A stretch of DNA of 64,000 bases. It comes from Cymodocea nodosa. Taxonomy: Eukaryota; Streptophyta; Magnoliopsida; Alismatales; Cymodoceaceae. The stretch's first letter is position 1. Each line of letters begins with the position of its first letter. Of the stretch, positions 13,501-25,500 are shown piece by piece. The position numbers were made by a program, and so were the translations under genes. A model generated the notes under the pieces. The model had not been told where the DNA came from and did not search any database. It saw only the letters and a list, made by a program, of their open reading frames with translations. Location: NCBI GenBank assembly GCA_036874045.1, contig CM072341.1, forward strand, positions 11,792,501 through 11,856,500, written 5' to 3'.

Positions 13501-16500
13501 AGAAAGTTATGAAAATTGTATAGTTTAAGATTTTGATGAATAACTTAAATTTTAATATTAATATTATTAACTCTATAATAAATCATAAACTATTAATAAT
13601 TAAACTGATTATAATATGATATAAATAATAATGTAATTATTAACATATAATGAATAATAAATATGATATAGATATCAACATAATTATGATAAATTGAAAT
13701 ATAATAATTGTAATTATAATAACAAATAAATAATAGCATATATATTTATAATTATAGATATAACATATATAAATAATGATAATTATAATATATAATTATA
13801 ATTATATTTTTATACACTATAAATATAATTATAATTATATATTATATTTATATTATATTATATTTATATTATAAATATATTATAATACGTTACTTTATAA
13901 TTATACTTATAATTGTTAATTATAAATATTGATATATACTATATTACTATTTATATTACTTTATATCAATTATAAATATTTATATCATATAATATTTAAA
14001 TACTATAATGATATTTATTATATATTAACATATATGCTATATCAACATTCAAACCTCTAATGGTCAGAAAGTTGGAAATAACTTTTCTTTTATAATTATA
14101 TATTTTATAAAGTTGAAGATTTATTCTCAATTTTCTCATACAACACAAATGTTAGGAAAACCAAGAAAATTTTTTAAGGTTTCCAATTCCTGACTTTCCT
14201 AGTGACACACTCCTCAATATCTAAATCACACAATTTCAGATTGATAGCTTAGATCATTTCTCTTCATTTATATATTAGTGTTGCAAAATATAACCTATAT
14301 GGACTAAGTAAAAGATGAAAATTGGTTAATATAGAAAATGAACTCTTCAATTATAGCCAATTGGTTTTAAGTTAGATGTCCATATTTCAACATTTATCAA
14401 AACAGAAAGATCATAGTGGATCCACACATTTACCTAGATAGATAACATTTGTTGGACCCAGAGCAAGCCACAAGGGAGAATGTTTGCAAATATAGTCTCA
14501 CATGGACTAAATAAAAGATGAAAAATGGTTAATATAGAAAAGGACCTCTCTATTTATAGCTAGTTATTTCCTTTGCATTGGATATCTACATTTAAATGAT
14601 CAGTATATCTGTTCCATTAGATTATTTAATTTCAAAAGCTTTTTACCACTGTTTCTAAGTTTCTAACAATGTTATTTGTTAATCTTAATCTTCCATCTTA
14701 ATTTTAGCCAAATCTATTTACTTGTCTTTACTAGCACACTTAAACATCCAATATGATCTTATCTTGTTATATCCAGAAACAACACAACTGTCTATTTTTA
14801 ATTTCCACAACTCTCTTTTTAAATTACCTTATTTCACTAAATCAACATATGTAGAAAAACATAATTACATAAAGAGATGTTTTATACAATTTTCTATTTT
14901 ATTTTAAAGATTTTTATTACAACGACATTACTGAATATTTGTTTTTGTCAAAAGAAGTTGAGCTTTGTTCCACTATTAAGCAAAAAAATTCCACTTTATC
15001 AAACATACTTTAATTTTATGAAAACATTGCTAAATGTTATTAGTGTGTCATTAGGTTATATTAGTCATGGGTTTATTTGGTCATTGGATATTTGTTTAGG
15101 TGGGATATCTGGCAAACTCTATATAGTAATCATTTTGATAATTTGTAAATAACACACATCATATTCTCACTTGCCATCTGCATGCTAGCAATGCATTGGG
15201 ATAACCCTAGGATCCACACAAACCCTAGCCATCAATCACTACTGATTCTATCACCAACAAGACGAGCTCTTCTTCGACTACTGGCCAGGACAAGCTGCTC
15301 TCCAACCACCACAAGCCACTTCCAGGCCTTCTCCCCCACTATCACCCATCCACAACTGACCCTCTTTACCCTAGAAAAAGGTTACACCAACCTATTTCCT
15401 TTTAACCAGCAATGTTGGTATGTATTTTGTTGATCACTAGAATCTTCTAGGCTGCCACCATGTTTTTCAGCACATAATTGTTGTGGACATGCATTGTTCA
15501 CATGTACATCCCTCCAGATCACAATTACAGGTGCCTAAAAGGTTTTTGAGCTTTGCACTTGTGCCTTTAAATCTACATGCATTAGAGTTTTTGTTAGACC
15601 AAACTAGTTTTAGAGCTTTTAAGGATGAAAAACGAATTTCCAAACGTTGTTGATCAAGAATTTGAGTAACACGTCAAAAAGACTAAATGTGAAGAATTAT
15701 TTGTTATGAGCAAAAAGCTTTAAGATGTTTATTGCCACCAATAAGAAGCTCAAGCACCACAATTGGTACCTTACATAGGATGCTAATGATGCAATGAATA
15801 TAGATTCATATACCAATGATGGGGCCATAAAGCCCTATCATTCATGGTGCTATAAGGCATTGCCTGGGGCACATTGAGTATTACATATAGACATTAAACG
15901 AACATTTTTAGGGTGTTAGAAGTCTATGAGTAGCTTGTCACACTTCACCAAGGAGATCAATTGGTCCACAAATAATCATATTACACAACGAACTTCAAGA
16001 TTTACCAACCACTAACAATAGATATCACTAAGATGATACAGTAAAAAGAGTGGTTAATGGTTCCAAAGCTTTCTTTTTACAAGAACAAGTTTTATTTACT
16101 TCCTACAGCCAGATACAATAGATCATTAAGTAAACACTTGCTGTTGAAAAATGGACAACATAGGAACTCCACATTCCCAGCATATCTGGAGCTCAACTAG
16201 AAATTGACAAGACAACAATAGAATAGGAGGAAATAGGAAAAAGACGAGACAACAATTATAGTAGCAATTGCAAATACACTAGAATATAGTAATTAGCACA
16301 CCAACAAAAAGGAAATAAAATGGCCCAAAATCTGTTTTCTATACACCAAAGCAGCATGACCAAAAGGAAAGTTATACATACATGAATATTTTGGCGGTGG
16401 AATGAAGCTATGTAACTTTCACAAACTGTCTTCAATCGTTGTCTGAATTCAGTAGCTTCCACTCCACTAAAGGCTTCACCAGCCAGGATAAAAACATTCA

Positions 16501-19500
16501 AATCTTCATAATTCCTAAGAAATTGGTGAATGCTCGTTGAGCAAGCTGCAGAACATGTAAGCAAGACTGATAAACGACTGGTAGTAAGCTGCCATATATT
16601 CTTTCTCCCTCTATCTAACATCCTTGCGACAAATGTGGTTGCATCTTTTCTCAGCTGGTAAAATGGGGAATGATGGGCAGCATCACTATTGTCACTTGCA
16701 TAATAAACTGATTTATTAGTGTTTAGTGATGCTGAGCCAATTTCTTTAACAACTGATCCACTAATGGAAGCAGAATCATCTGTAACTGGTGATGACTTGG
16801 TCTGCAACAATGATCCAGAAAACATCCCTTCCATGCTTTTCTGACTCAATGAACATGGGAGTAAATCAATATCACTTTCCAAACTTTCAGGTGTGTTCTT
16901 CTGGTCTGGACTTATGTTCAAAGCCAGACATTCTGCAGCCTGTAAACGAAAGAATATCATTTTGTGCATTGGAGAACCAAAGAGGCATCTGCAATTTGAC
17001 CACAAAGGAAGAACATATTGCACAGAGTATATATACAGCATAAGAAGAAAACTCAAAAGAATACTTGACAGAAGCATTTTTAAATTTCAAAGTATCAAAG
17101 AAATCTTTCAGAAAGTAATAATGATAAAGCAAAACACTATACAAAGAACAAATTGCAATAAACATGTAGCAACAGATACAATAATCAATACCTTAATCCC
17201 ACTATGTGGGGTCATTTGCACAAATCATTTTCTTCATTTCTATTCATAATTAAACCTTCAATTAGATTTTATAATTGACAATCAATTTCTACTATTTCTA
17301 ACCAAGTAATTTTTGGTATTTCTCAACCTCTTTTAACTTCACCTACATTAACTAATTCTCATTTTCTAACAGGTTCATCTACAGACCTTGTACAGATATG
17401 ACTAAAACCATCCAAGATTATATTTTCTTATTCATCCTAAACTGAGCCAAATGATTATACATGGAAGTGGAAGCATGATGGTAAATTTAAATCGAATACC
17501 AATGGGGCTTGCAGTGATAGTAGCACTGCTGGTGGGGGTGGGGTAATCAGAGACAGATTTGATCATCTTGTGATCACCTTCTGACAAGGTTACCAGAACA
17601 GCTCCAGTATAGTGGCAGAATTCAAGGCAGTATATGAGGGATTGTGCTTATGCATGGACTACAGGCAGGACCTCTCTAATCTTGAAGTGGAGGTAGATTT
17701 GGTTACAATTTTAAATGCTGACAGAAACAATAACTGTCCATCTTTGCAGGTTTTGGACGTTTGGGGTCATCTCATTCAGCTCTTGAATCAGGTTTTGTGC
17801 ATTTCACATGTTTACTGGGCCTAAGAGGGAGTGGATTCTCCTTGCAAGAAAACTTATTTCAAGGAGGCAGGCCTTTCTTTAGAAGCCAAGGGGCATTATA
17901 TCTTCATAAATGGAGTGTTCCTAGTTATAGAATCCACTAGGACTCTTCCTCTTGATGCTTCTCTTTTTGCTTTTTGGCTGTTCACTCTGGATCTCCTTTT
18001 CTGCAAGCTCTCCTTTTTTTTTCTTTTTTTTAGTAGAGTTTTGGTATAGCCCTTCTTACTTGTAACTTTTAGAATTTTGGGTCCCTGCCTCATAAATAGA
18101 TCAGGGATATTTTTTTTTTTTTTAAAAATGTGGAAGTATGATGTAACTTCTTTGTATCATCAATCTTCAAGATCCTTCATGAAGGTACCATCTAGAATAG
18201 CATAAATTACCAAGGAATGATCTCACCCCCACAAAGGTACAGACCTTTGGCTGGCTAGCACTGCAGGAGGGAATCCTTACTGAAGAATTTCTCCAAACAT
18301 CTGTGACAATTGACCAGCAGATTTGCGTTTTGCTTAAATTCTGCAGAATCTCTTCACACCTTCATTTTGCATCTGGTAAGATGGATAGTTGATCACAGAA
18401 TTGGCGAGGTATGAGTGAAGTTTAATTCAAACCATTAGGGATTTTTTACATGAATGGATGAGTGATAGTTGGCCGATGCAGTTGCAGCAGATTTTGGATC
18501 AAGTTATCAAGTTTACTAGCAACCCAACTAGTCTTTTTGTTTGGTAGAGGAACTTTGCATTAGCCGACTAAGGTTAGGGTTTTCATCATGCTGAGTTATT
18601 ATTGTGTTACTTGAATTGTATTAGAGAAGGTTGCCTCTTGAAGTGCAGCAACTACCATTGCATCCATTTCCATTCACCCAATTTCACATTCCCCTTCACT
18701 TTTTCACCATAGATTCCTCCACAATTCATCAATATGAGCGCACATACACATTATGCCAAGAGAATTGTCTCATTTAGTTTCAGAGCCACAACAACCAAAG
18801 AGAGAATCAATGATTCCAGGGACCGGAGAAATGGGTAGCAATGGGGAGCATTGTCCAAAGAGGGAATTGTCAGTGGTCGAGTTGTTCCAATGCCTAGATG
18901 CGAAGGTGGACATCCACGTCTCCTTGATTGAGAGTCAGGTGGCTGCCCTATTGGTGAATGTACCTTCACAGTCAAGCCCCAAAACATTTCCCTAAGGAGA
19001 AGAAGAAGAGGAGGTCAGGCACAAGGATCCTTGAGCAAACCCAATCACCTCCTAAATCATGGCAATCCTATTAGGCAGACAATTCTTTGGGGTAATAAAA
19101 CAGCTCTTGCTAGCATTAATCTGTTGGCTAGTGGAATTCTAGTAAAGTTTGAGACATGCATAACTTTAGAATGTTGTTTGTCCTTCCATTTAAGAATAGA
19201 ATGGTATCATCCACATACAACGAATAGGAGATACAATTTGCATGACAGCTAGCAAACTATGGAATGAAATTATACTTATTTTGTAACTTAATCAGGGCCC
19301 TGCAAAGCAATTCTTCTGCAATGATAAACAAGTAAGGAAAGATAAGGTCAGCTTGGCACAAGCCCCTTGAGGATTTGAAGAAAAATGTGGTCGCCCCATT
19401 AATAAGGACAACTAATGAAACCTTTTACTAGTTCAATGCATCTAGCCGAAAAACTAAATCTACTAAGGACAACATAGAGAGAATCTCATTCCAATCAATC

Positions 19501-22500
19501 ATGCACTTTCTCCATGTCAAGATTAAGAATAAGATTTTTCCTTTTGAACTTTTATCAATTCTCCGTTCTAATTCCCAAGTCAGAGGAATATTATTAAAAA
19601 TGTTGTGGCCTTCAACAAAAGCACCTTGAGAGTGAGAAATTAATTTATCCAGCAAACAGCCCAATATATTGGACAAAATTTTAGAGACAACCTTATACCT
19701 CACATTGTACAGACTGATCAACCAGAAATCCATAAATTCAACTGAGTTTGGTTTTTCAGGAATTAAAGCTAGAAAAGTGGTTTTCCATGACTGATCAAGT
19801 GATTTTCCATTAAAGAAAGTAGAAATAGTCTCCACCAAATCATCTACAATAATATCCAGCACACCTAATAAAAAGTTGCTGAAAAACCATCAAGTCCCGA
19901 TGCACTATCTTTTTCCATACCCAAAATAACCATTTTAATCTCATCTCCAAAGGGCATAGGGTAGAACATCTGATTATCTAAATTATGGTAGGAGGTGGGA
20001 ATAAGCTAGAGAAGGCCTTAACTAATACAATGTGCTTGTGACGTCAATAGGTTGGAAAAGAAACCAACTACTTTCTCTTTAATTTCCTGCACAGTACTGA
20101 GGTTATCTAGCCATTTGCTCAAAATGGTTAATCCTCCCACATTTGCTCAAAACATAAAGGAAAAAATGGGTGTTGCAGTCTCCTTCCTTAAGCTACTTGA
20201 TCCTCACTTTCCAGGTAAGGAAAATATTCATTCTATCATTCATTGTCAGTTGAGTGGCAAACTACCTGTTGAACCTTTTCAGGCTTGCTTCTCAAAAGTT
20301 GGAGCTTCTAGCACCGTATCCTCCCTCTACCCCCTAGGAGTGATGTCTTTGCCTTTTTTCCTCCTTTCAACCCTCGCCCAATCAATTTTATACTACCCTC
20401 CATCCTTATGAGCTAATTGGCCTAATTCTTGCATGTTTTTTAGAGGTTTCCAAATACAGCAAACAAGGCTAATTTGTTATCAAATACAACAGTGCACCAA
20501 ATCTTCCACATGTACCATAAAAATAGGGCCACAGCAAATTTGGTGACAACGCTAATAGGATTGGTTTTCCTGCTCTAAAAAAGCTGCAACAAAAATCTTT
20601 TCCAGTTATCCTGTCCACTCAAAGATGTTCCCAGAATATGGTTACACCAAAGCCACGCAAATATGGCCCACTCCCCTTTAAACCAGAAATTCTCTCTGTT
20701 TGTTTCCTGAATTATGCCAGAAGTCACTCAATTACTGCAGAAATATGATTTGAACTGGTTGGGCTGTCAATAGATCGATCAAGAGACCATGATTGTACTA
20801 AAAGACCCTAATCAGATGACAGCTGTCAAGCTTTACAGGTACACCTATTTTTAACACCATGAAATTGAAAGGCAAGTCTAGCAATATTTAGATAATCATC
20901 AAATATGCCCCATCCGGTTCTATTAGTTAAAAAGAAAGACGGTAGTTAGAGGATTGGCCTAGATTATAATGAGTTAAACAAATGCACAGTGAAAGATAAA
21001 TATCTAATGCTCGTTATAGATGAATTGGGTCAAGCCAAATGATTCTCAAAAATTAATTTACATTCAAGATACCACCAAATCTGAATGGTAAAGAAAGACA
21101 TTCCCAAAACTGCCTTTAGGACTCACAACAGGCATTACAAATTTGATGTAATACCTTTTGGTTTATGCAACACCCCCACTACTTTTCAAGTCATAATGAA
21201 TAACATTTTTTGCCCTTATTTGTGGTGATTTGTACCAGTCTTTTTCAATGATATTTTAATATAAAGTGCTAACTTTGAGAATCATTCACAACATTTAGAA
21301 AAGACTATAAATTTTGATCAAGCATCAGTTATATGCTAAAATAAGTAAGTTTCAGTTAAGAGTCAACAAGATATCTTACTTAGGTCACAAAGTGGGGCTG
21401 CAAGGAGTAGCAATGTAAGACAAGAAAGTCAAGGTAGTGGTAGAGTGGCCAGTACCAAAATCAACTAAAGCATTATGTAGTTTCCTAGGGCTGTCAGGGT
21501 ATTATCATCGTTTCATCAAACTATAGCTAGATAGTACATACTTTAAATTCAATAATACAAAAGGACCAATTTCAATAGGATGAGAAAATAAATGCAGCTT
21601 TTCAGGCCCCAAAAGGAAGCTCTCATAAAGCCTCCTGCACTAGCATTGCCTGACTCCTCCAAAACATTTGTCATCAAATGTGATATATCTGGGAATGGGA
21701 TGGGAGAAGTTCTAATACAAGATGGGCATCCCTAAACCTATAGCTTAGTCAACAAAGCCTTGTTATACAAGGGGCGACTGGTGATAGTCCAAGACATTCA
21801 CTTGCAAAAGCTCTTATTGAAGGAATTTCATGATTCACCAGTGGCAAGACATTTTGGTTACGAGAAGAATGTTCAAGGAATGAAATCCAGCATATTTTGG
21901 CCAGGGTGAAGGTGTGATCTCAAGCAATACATCAAGGAGAGTAATGTGTGCCAGCAGGTGAAGTACGATAATATGTCACCAGCAAGTCTGTTGCATCCCC
22001 TCCAGATCCCACACTATATCCTTGGACAAATATCAGCCTAAATTTTGTGGAAGGCTTACTGGCAGCCAAGGGTAAAACTATTATTATGGTAGTGGTAGAC
22101 AAGTTTACAAAATATGGTCATTTTATTGCATTAAAACACACTTTCTCAGCAGCAATTATAACACAATTATTCATGGAACACATTTTCAAACTTCATGGTA
22201 TTCCAAAAGCAATTGTAAGTGATTGAGATCTAGTTTTTATGAGCACATTTTCAAAGGAATTAATAGATTTACAAGGATCGCAGTTGTGTATGTCCACAGC
22301 TTACCATCCTCAAATAGAAAGATGAACAAAGGTGTTGAATTGAACCTTAGAAACCCACCTTTAGGGATTCACATTCCAACAGCCTCAGAATTGGCTCTAA
22401 TGATTACCGTGGGCTGAGTATTGGTATAATACATCAACCTACAGTGCAACAGGGATGACACCATTTGAAACATTAGATGGGCTGCCTCCATCAACCATAC

Positions 22501-25500
22501 TGTCCTATGTTCCTGATACGTACAACCAAGGTGGCAGCCATTGATGAAGACATACAAAATCAAGAGGCAATTTTCGATATACTTAGACATAATATTAGCA
22601 GGGTCCAATAATGTATGAAAAAAATTGCAGACTGTGTTAGAAACAAATGACTTCACCAGAAGGGGGTGAATGGAGAATAGTGTGAATTTAAGCCTATTTT
22701 TTACTTTACTAACTAATTTGATTAATCAGTTTGCACAAGTAATAATCAGATAAAAATATCATGCATAGCGGAAATAAAGGTAAGAAACACAAGAGAATTT
22801 TAGATGATTCACCAACTCAACTAGTCCACCCCCAAGAGTCACTTGGACTTCACTAAATGTCTCAACACTTACACACTTGCTTTCAGGTCGAAGAAAGAAC
22901 CAACCATACAGAAGTTTTCAAGTATAAACTCTAGAAAACCAACACTCAGAAGTTTTCAGGTATAAACTCTAGAAACCAACACTCAGAAGTTTTCAGGTAT
23001 AAACTCCAGAAACCAACACTCAGAAGTTTTCAAGTATAAACTCCAGAAAACCAATACTCAGAAGTTTTCAGGTATAAACTCCAGAAAACCAACCTCTTGA
23101 GTTTTCAGGTCGAAACTCAAACCAACAACTGAATGTAGCTTTCAGGTTGAAGCCACAAACCAAATGATCCTTCTTGGATCAGACTTTCAGTACATGGAGA
23201 GCTTTAAGAATCTTCTTGTAAATCCAGCTTTCAATCGATTCTTTGTTGAACTGAATTTGAGTTTTCTTCTATATCAATAATTGATCTGCAATGCATACTG
23301 TATCTCTGTATGTAATTGTATCTGTAATCTCACTTGTAAGATCTTTTTGAATACTGAATGATCTGACTGTATATATGCTTGAATATCCAACAATCATATT
23401 TTCTCCTCAACGGATTTATTCTGCTGTACTTGATTTGACTTCAATCCCAAATACGGTAAATTACCATTCAGAAAGATATTTCAAGTTATCCTTCCGATTT
23501 TCTTAACATTTCGGATAGTTAGCTGTGTAACTCTCCGAAAAATGTTTGTAACTCACTGAAAGACCACTTAAGTCTTTCTACCATGTAGGATTCCAGATCA
23601 TACAATGCAAGCTGTCATTCAATCGAATACTTGTAGCTGTAACTTACCAAACTGTTACTTAACTGTCGGATAATTAGCTACAATAATCTTCCGTTAAGTT
23701 TCCAATTGCTTCAATTCAACACGTGCATAAAAGATTGACATAAATTTCAGATAATTATACATGTAACTCACCGAAACACTTCAAGATTTTGAATAGTTAT
23801 CTCCAGTAACTTTCCGATTTTCCTTTTAAGCTTTTGTTTGGATTTATGCACATGGAAAATTCAATGATTTAAGTTTCGGATAGTTAAATTATAACTCATC
23901 GAAACTCTCTTGAAATTTCGGATAGTTATCTAACTCTTCGATTTTTCCTTTTAAGTTTTTAACTGTCGTCTTCTCCATTCTGCACGTGCGTAATAGGATA
24001 ACTTAAATTCCGAAAAGTTATACCTGTAACTCACCGAAAAAGTTGGATAGTTATCTTCTTAACTCTTCGAAAAATCATTTAAGCTTCTGTTCTGAATTTC
24101 TGCACATGGTTAATTGAATGACTTAAGTTTCGGATAGTTAGCCTTTCTAACTTTCTGATTTTACTTTTGTTTTCGGATAGTTAACTTCTTAACTCTCCGA
24201 TCATTCAACCAACTGCCTTTCATAACTCTCCGAAGGCTTTATAATTTCGGATAGTTATTCTTCTAACTGTCCGATAGTATTGTTGCTGCTTTAAACTTAC
24301 TCTTCGGATACTTAGACCTGTAACTGTCCGATTTTCCTATAGCTCTATAGCAGTATCTTTTGAAACTTTCTCCATCTATTCGTCTACTTTCTGATCTTTT
24401 GCTAAGCTATCATATCTGTGAAATACAATTTGGTTTCCTCACATAGGTTTTTGCATTATCAAAATACTAGGATTCTAACAAACTGGACTCATTGAGAGGA
24501 AGAATTTAATATTGGAGACTAGGTCTACTTAATTTTACAATCCTATTGTCAGCAATTGGCAGCTTCTCAATACAATCAGAAACTGTCAGCCCATTATCAA
24601 GGACCTTTCTGCACGCAGGCTTGGGTGGAGGTCACATACTATTTAAAATTACCTCCAAAAACACACATCCATCCAGTGTTCCACATTTCATAACTAAGGT
24701 GAAGGATTGGTCCAGTTCAGTTAGTGACACTTCCAACAATTCCAGTTAACTATCCAAACACATGTAAAAGGCCCTTCAGAATTCTGGACCACAAAATCTA
24801 TAAATAAGCTAATGCAGCAGGAACCTAGGTGTTAGTGCAATAGGCCAGCAAAGACTCCACCTCAACCACTTGGAAAGATTACAAAAAACTCACAGTGCAA
24901 TATCCCAACCCTGAAGATAATGTCTCTTTTAAGGAAGGGGAGATGATGTAGTTGCAACAGTCTTCAGATCAGATTATCAGGTTTACTGGCAACCTGATTA
25001 GTCTTTGTTTGGTAGAGGAACTTTGTATTAGCCGACTAGGGTTAGGGTTTTCATTACACTGAGCTACTATTGAGTTACTTAAACTGTATTGGAGAAGGCT
25101 ACCTCCCAAAGTGCAGCAACCACCATTGCATCCATTTCCATTCACCCAATTTCACGTTCCCTTTCACTTTTTCATCACAGATTCCTCCACAATTCACCAG
25201 TACAAGCACAAGTACATATTGTGCTAAGAGAATCATCCCATTGGCAAGGAATAAGTGAGTATTATCACAAGAAGCTGAAAATCATTGGTCCAATATGAGA
25301 ATCTCTGTGTTGACCAAATTGCCAACACCTTCAAAGAATGACAGAAGTTGGTACAAGAAGCCATGGATACGCTTCTTGATAATGGGATTCGCAAGCTAAA
25401 TGAGATATGTTTTTTTATAAGCTAAATGAGATATGTTTTTTTATACATATATATGCTGATAAAACACTTACCTAAGTTTAAATTTTTCTGAATATCGTCG

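Larger units (their letters stand above)
22635..24480 (+). mobile_element. Solo LTR (Copia-like) nested in Gypsy
   Basis: 1,846 bp with ends TGTTAGAA...TTCTAACA, flanked by GACTG on the left and AACTG on the right (4 of 5 match). It cuts the Gypsy integrase, which reads on across it. The opening agggggtgaatgg resembles large plant Copia LTRs. It contains a 38-bp tandem repeat and then a series of short inverted repeats. No primer site, coding domain or polypurine tract, hence solo LTR; a non-coding element with the same ends is the alternative. Confidence 0.8.
18474..25240 (+). mobile_element. Ty3/Gypsy retrotransposon with nested insertions
   Basis: LTRs at 18,474-18,772 and 24,954-25,240 are flanked by the perfect 5-bp duplication TTGGC (18,469-18,473; 25,241-25,245). 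A primer site-like tttagtttcagagcca follows the 5' LTR. Gag start at 18,754-18,990. A minus LINE occupies ~19,030-20,750. Gypsy coding resumes at ~20,900 with RT ([34 protein letters not shown]), a cut RNase H, an integrase (AYHPQ-like region destroyed) and, after a nested solo LTR, the integrase C-terminal end (VFHISQ-like). The RT catalytic box reads VFFNDIL: first Asp lost. Stops throughout, so not autonomous. Confidence 0.9.

Noticed and set aside
16256..17077. A 273-residue open frame starting with a hydrophobic leader, as a membrane protein
   Set aside because: The hydrophobic start and end are intron sequence; only 16,382-16,939 is coding, as exon 9 with no leader.
22909..24340. CRISPR-like array from the regular repeats
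   Set aside because: Repeat spacing is irregular, spacers are not unique equal-length units, and the context is a plant LTR.
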